Shown here: one piece after another, positions 38,820 through 41,536 of the stretch | Layout: each line of letters begins with the position of its first letter | Position numbering within the stretch: position 1 is the stretch's first letter | Assembly: GCF_013300825.1 (NCBI RefSeq) | Contig: NZ_JAAIMY010000027.1 | Location: forward strand, 1 to 41,536 | Length of the DNA: 41,536 bases | Direction of reading: 5' to 3' | Source: Blautia wexlerae | GTDB lineage: Bacteria; Bacillota; Clostridia; Lachnospirales; Lachnospiraceae | Notes under the pieces: generated by a model | Told to the model about the DNA's origin: nothing | Seen by the model: only the letters and a program-made list of their open reading frames with translations | The model's database searches: none | Program-made: the position numbers and the translations under genes

Positions 38820-39726
38820 TGACTATGCCTCCTCTCATTTTTTCATTAAAGTAATCTTCCAGTGACTCCTTTGTTACAGTACATTCATCAACAGAAATTC
38901 CATGATTAACCAGTAAGGAGTTTACAATTCCGGGATTGTCTACATATTCAAAAATCCGAATATTATTATCAGAAAGAATTTCGTAGTTTTTAGTATGGAG
39001 ATTTTTCTCTATTAAAATAGCGGCCTGTGCAGTATCTGATGCCTTAATTTTTAAACAACATTGACATTTTTCATTTAATTCTTTTGCAGTGATTTCTTCA
39101 ATCAGCTTGCCATTTTTAATAATGCCGTATTTCGTTGCAATTTTTGACAATTCCCCCAAGATATGACTGGAAATCATAATGGTAATATGTTCTTCCCTAT
39201 TTAGTTTTAATAAGAAATTCCTCATATCTTGTATTCCAGTCGGATCTAAGCCATTGATAGGTTCATCAAGAATCAGAAAATCAGGATTTCCCAACAAGGC
39301 AATGCCAATGGCTAAACGCTGTTTCATACCTAATGAAAATTTTTTGACAATTTTATTTTCATATTGTGACAGACCCACCTGCTTTAAAATTTGTTGTACA
39401 GATTCTTTGCTTGACAGTCCATATGCATTTCTAAATACTTCCAAATTTTGTTTTGCGGTTAATTCTGCATAAAGTGCCGGAGATTCAATCACACAACCAA
39501 TACGATAACGCTCAGTCTGGGGAACAAAATTTCCAAATAGTTCAATAGAGCCTTCTGATGGTTCAACCAAACCTGCAATCATTTTCATTAAAGTAGACTT
39601 ACCAGCACCATTTTCTCCAATCAAGCCATATATTTCGCCTTTTTTAATAGAAATGGATACTTTATCAACAGCATAATAATTTGTGTATTTTTTAGATACT
39701 GTGTTCGTTCTTAGTATATATTCCAT
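38812..39726 (-). CDS. ABC transporter ATP-binding subunit (BcrA/LanF-like)
   Basis: A 304-residue ATPase: Walker A GENGAGKSTLMK, signature SLGMKQRLAIGIALLGNP, Walker B DFLILDEPINGLDPTGIQ, and the H-loop in MISSHILGELS. The C-terminal extension is typical of bacitracin/lantibiotic self-protection ATPases. The ATG at 39726 has AAGGAGG 10 nt upstream. It is separated from the response-regulator gene by 79 bp containing AAATCCTTAGATTT, a near-palindrome that may be a control site. Confidence 0.93.
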   Translation of the reverse strand: MEYILRTNTVSKKYTNYYAVDKVSISIKKGEIYGLIGENGAGKSTLMKMIAGLVEPSEGSIELFGNFVPQTERYRIGCVIESPALYAELTAKQNLEVFRNAYGLSSKESVQQILKQVGLSQYENKIVKKFSLGMKQRLAIGIALLGNPDFLILDEPINGLDPTGIQDMRNFLLKLNREEHITIMISSHILGELSKIATKYGIIKNGKLIEEITAKELNEKCQCCLKIKASDTAQAAILIEKNLHTKNYEILSDNNIRIFEYVDNPGIVNSLLVNHGISVDECTVTKESLEDYFNEKMRGGIVNA

Positions 39727-39805
39727 GATATATCCCTCCTTGTGGTTTTAGTGTAAGGGATAAGTTTAAGTAAATTATTTTCTAAATCTAAGGATTTCAT
39801 AAAGA

Positions 39806-40489
39806 TTATATGTCCATCTTAAACCCAATTCCCCAAACCGTTTTAATATATGATTTACTATTATCTATTGCAGCAATTTTTTTGCGTAAGTTGCTGATAT
39901 GAACATTGATAGCATTTTCAGTTCCCTCTAAAGTTTCATTCCATAATTGCTCATAAATCATATCTTTCGTAAATACTTGTTGCGGATGTTCCATAAGCAT
40001 TTTCAATATAGCAAACTCATTTTTTGTAAGGGGCAATTTTTGATTTTTTAGAGTGGCCTCCATTCCTATTGTATCTAAATTTAAATCGCCACAACATAAC
40101 AAGGAATTTGATGTATATTGATTTTCATAAATCCGTCGCAAAATCGTTTCAATCCTTGCAAGTAGTTCTTCTATATCGAAGGGTTTCGTTACATAATCAT
40201 CAGCACCGTTTTTCAATAAGAAAATTTTACTTTTAGAATCTTCTTTTGCAGATAGACCGATTACAGGTACATTTTTTGTTTTCTTTATTTCTGCTAAAAC
40301 TTGTTCACCAGAAAGACCGGGAAGCATTAAATCCAAAATAATCAGATTAACTTTTTGCTTTTCAAGAAAAAGAAGGGCTTCTGTTCCTGAATAAGCAGAA
40401 TATGTTATATAACCATTTTTCCGAAGATATTTAACAAGCATATCATTGATAGCCATATCGTCATCAACTATTAGAATTGTGTAATTCAT
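39806..40489 (-). CDS. OmpR-family response regulator
   Basis: A 227-residue regulator. The receiver domain has the acidic pocket Asp9-Asp11, phospho-acceptor Asp53 (LIILDLMLPGLSG), and Lys in DYVTKPFDIEELLARI. The C-terminal winged helix has LTKNEFAILKMLMEHPQQVF and INVHISNLRKKI. It is the first gene of the operon and is probably activated by the kinase at 37127-38044, to raise ABC transporter expression. AGAGAGGTATTTTAT precedes the ATG. Confidence 0.94.
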   Translation of the reverse strand: MNYTILIVDDDMAINDMLVKYLRKNGYITYSAYSGTEALLFLEKQKVNLIILDLMLPGLSGEQVLAEIKKTKNVPVIGLSAKEDSKSKIFLLKNGADDYVTKPFDIEELLARIETILRRIYENQYTSNSLLCCGDLNLDTIGMEATLKNQKLPLTKNEFAILKMLMEHPQQVFTKDMIYEQLWNETLEGTENAINVHISNLRKKIAAIDNSKSYIKTVWGIGFKMDI

Positions 40490-40686
40490 ATAAAATACCT
40501 CTCTTTAACATTGATCAATTTGCAGAATATAATTTTATGGCATATTCGTATCAACTTTATCACAATCGTTTGCTATATTCAATCATGTGGCTATTTGATA
40601 ATGAAATAAAATACTACTTAACATCAAATTTCATTACATTCTCATAATTCAACCCGAAATGTACAATGATATAGGGTGATATGAGA

Positions 40687-41013
40687 ATGAACCAAGATGA
40701 AATCAGGTTTGACTTTCATGGGCTCGGGCTGGCAATCAAACAAGCCAGAGAGGAAAGGGGCTGGACACAGGCCTATGTGGCGGAGCTGGTCGGCAAGACA
40801 GACCGCACGATTATGAATATTGAAAACAAGGGACAACATCCCAGCTTCAATTTATTTTTCAAACTCGTTACCATGTTCGATATTTCCGTAGACCAGTTTT
40901 TCTACCGGGAAGAACAGCGGGACGAACACAGTTGCAGAAAGCACATTATGTTAGTTTCCAATGTTATTTACATTGCTGAAACAATGAAACAGACATATCC
41001 TAATAGAAATTGA
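40687..41013 (+). CDS. XRE-family regulator, altered C-terminus
   Basis: From the ATG at 40687 (AGGGTG at 8 nt; the ATG at 40681 is too close to it) the protein starts NQDEIRFDFHGLGLAIKQAR and has the helix-turn-helix GWTQAYVAELVGKTDRTIMN IENKGQHPSFNLFFKLV. Then comes ISVDQFFYREEQRDEHSCRKHI. Relatives on Tn916/CTn-type elements continue with a conserved LLDSMNEKE helix; here MLVSNVIYIAETMKQTYPNR stands instead, so the tail is probably changed by a deletion or frameshift. DNA binding should remain. It likely marks the start of another conjugative element. Confidence 0.82.
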   Translation: MNQDEIRFDFHGLGLAIKQAREERGWTQAYVAELVGKTDRTIMNIENKGQHPSFNLFFKLVTMFDISVDQFFYREEQRDEHSCRKHIMLVSNVIYIAETMKQTYPNRN

Positions 41014-41029
41014 AAAGGATAATATAATA

Positions 41030-41073
41030 GCAGGGGACGATGTGCGTTTTATCCCCTGCTCTTATACGTTTTT
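41030..41073 (+). terminator. terminator between convergent genes
   Basis: GCAGGGGA (41030-41037) and TCCCCTGC (41052-41059) form an 8-bp stem, followed by a T-rich stretch ending TTTTT. It sits between the XRE gene and the convergent membrane protein gene. Confidence 0.6.
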
Positions 41074-41087
41074 CTATCATATTTTCA

Positions 41088-41536
41088 TCAATATAGCTTG
41101 GTATTTAACTGATTTTTCAAATAACATCTAAGTCCAACATATGCTCCCTGTGAAAGCACAAAAAGCAATAGAAGATTTACTGACAGTACCTTTTTGATTG
41201 TTTCTCCAAAATAAATGATGACAGCAGTACTTGTCAGTATTATCAGTAGGGTAATAACATCCCAACAGTTTTTCTTATATAATTCTATAACCTTTATTTC
41301 TATCAGTATCGCCAGTATCCCTGTCCCTGCGACACATATTCCGACAACCAATATCAGCAATACCCAATATATGATTCCGGCTATAAACGCATTAGGAATT
41401 TTGGTACTAATCTGTGCCACAGATTGCCCGGCAGAAATCGTCCATCCGATAAAGGTCTGTATGAATGACGCCGCATCATGAAAGAATGATTTACAATCGG
41501 AAAGGAACACATCTGACTGTACTGCCTGAAAAAGAG
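41088..41536 (-). CDS. DUF6040-like membrane protein, 5' end outside the window
   Basis: The frame is open to the right edge of the window (…LFQAVQSDVFLSDCKSFFHD), so the start lies beyond it; the GTG at 41510 has no ribosome site and is not taken. The visible part has four hydrophobic segments (FIAGIIYWVLLILVVGICVA; ILAILIEIKVIELYKKN; ITLLIILTSTAVIIYFG; LLLLFVLSQGAYVGLRCYL). The GWTISAGQSVAQISTKIP...YW pattern and the ending resemble DUF6040 proteins of conjugative transposons, whose function is unknown. It is convergent with the XRE gene. Confidence 0.65.
   Translation of the reverse strand, partial: LFQAVQSDVFLSDCKSFFHDAASFIQTFIGWTISAGQSVAQISTKIPNAFIAGIIYWVLLILVVGICVAGTGILAILIEIKVIELYKKNCWDVITLLIILTSTAVIIYFGETIKKVLSVNLLLLFVLSQGAYVGLRCYLKNQLNTKLY

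Overview
The window looks like an AT-rich Firmicutes chromosome, most likely a gut Lachnospiraceae (Dorea / Blautia / Mediterraneibacter-like). This rests on AGGAGG-type ribosome sites, the families seen (GPH sugar symporter, PPOX, DUF4186, DUF6075, PcfB, TnpW), and codon and base composition. No rRNA or tRNA gene was seen. The genus is inference.

1-2.4 kb is a graveyard of broken genes: a cut-off MATE exporter, an internally deleted nitroreductase with a consensus promoter and leader terminator, a group II intron reverse-transcriptase fragment, and an HsdS fragment joined to a piece of an archaeo-eukaryotic-type primase. 2.4-6.1 kb holds a PPOX protein, a PAS protein, a DUF4186 gene split by a 61-nt structured insert, and a prophage collapsed by internal deletions (tail, chaperone, tape measure, tail fibre, holin, endolysin pieces, still in phage order). 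An intact iron-sulfur flavoprotein with its own promoter lies among the phage pieces.

6.1-17.1 kb is ordinary chromosome. It carries a lactose locus (divergent AraC regulator, GH2 beta-galactosidase, GPH symporter), a second AraC regulator, a LysR / flavodoxin / carboxymuconolactone decarboxylase-cupin cluster, and an anion permease. Small remnants of a Dps-like and a HAD-like gene lie between them.

17.2-26.3 kb is the replication, partition and early conjugation part of an integrative element: DUF6075, DUF3970, ParA, ParB, a Rep protein with seven 23-bp iterons inside its own gene, small membrane proteins, an XRE regulator, PcfB and the first part of VirD4. It starts inside what looks like the 5' end of a low-molecular-weight tyrosine phosphatase gene. 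An IS110-family element has split one small membrane-protein gene. VirD4 is cut by a visibly more G+C-rich mobilizable transposon (26.3-32.1 kb: large serine recombinase, TnpW, DUF3847, MobA/MobL relaxase, an RSF1010-like nic site). That transposon carries an AT-rich D-Ala-D-Ala carboxypeptidase cargo gene.

33.0-36.9 kb is an IS200-type element whose tnpA is split by a three-gene transposon (zinc-ribbon DUF6431 protein, DDE transposase, AAA ATPase). 37.1-40.5 kb is a minus-strand response regulator / ABC transporter / histidine kinase operon of the peptide-antibiotic defence type. 40.7 kb to the end has an XRE regulator and the 3' part of a membrane protein, probably the edge of another conjugative element. 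Overall the window is a nested set of mobile elements and their scars around a lactose-use locus.
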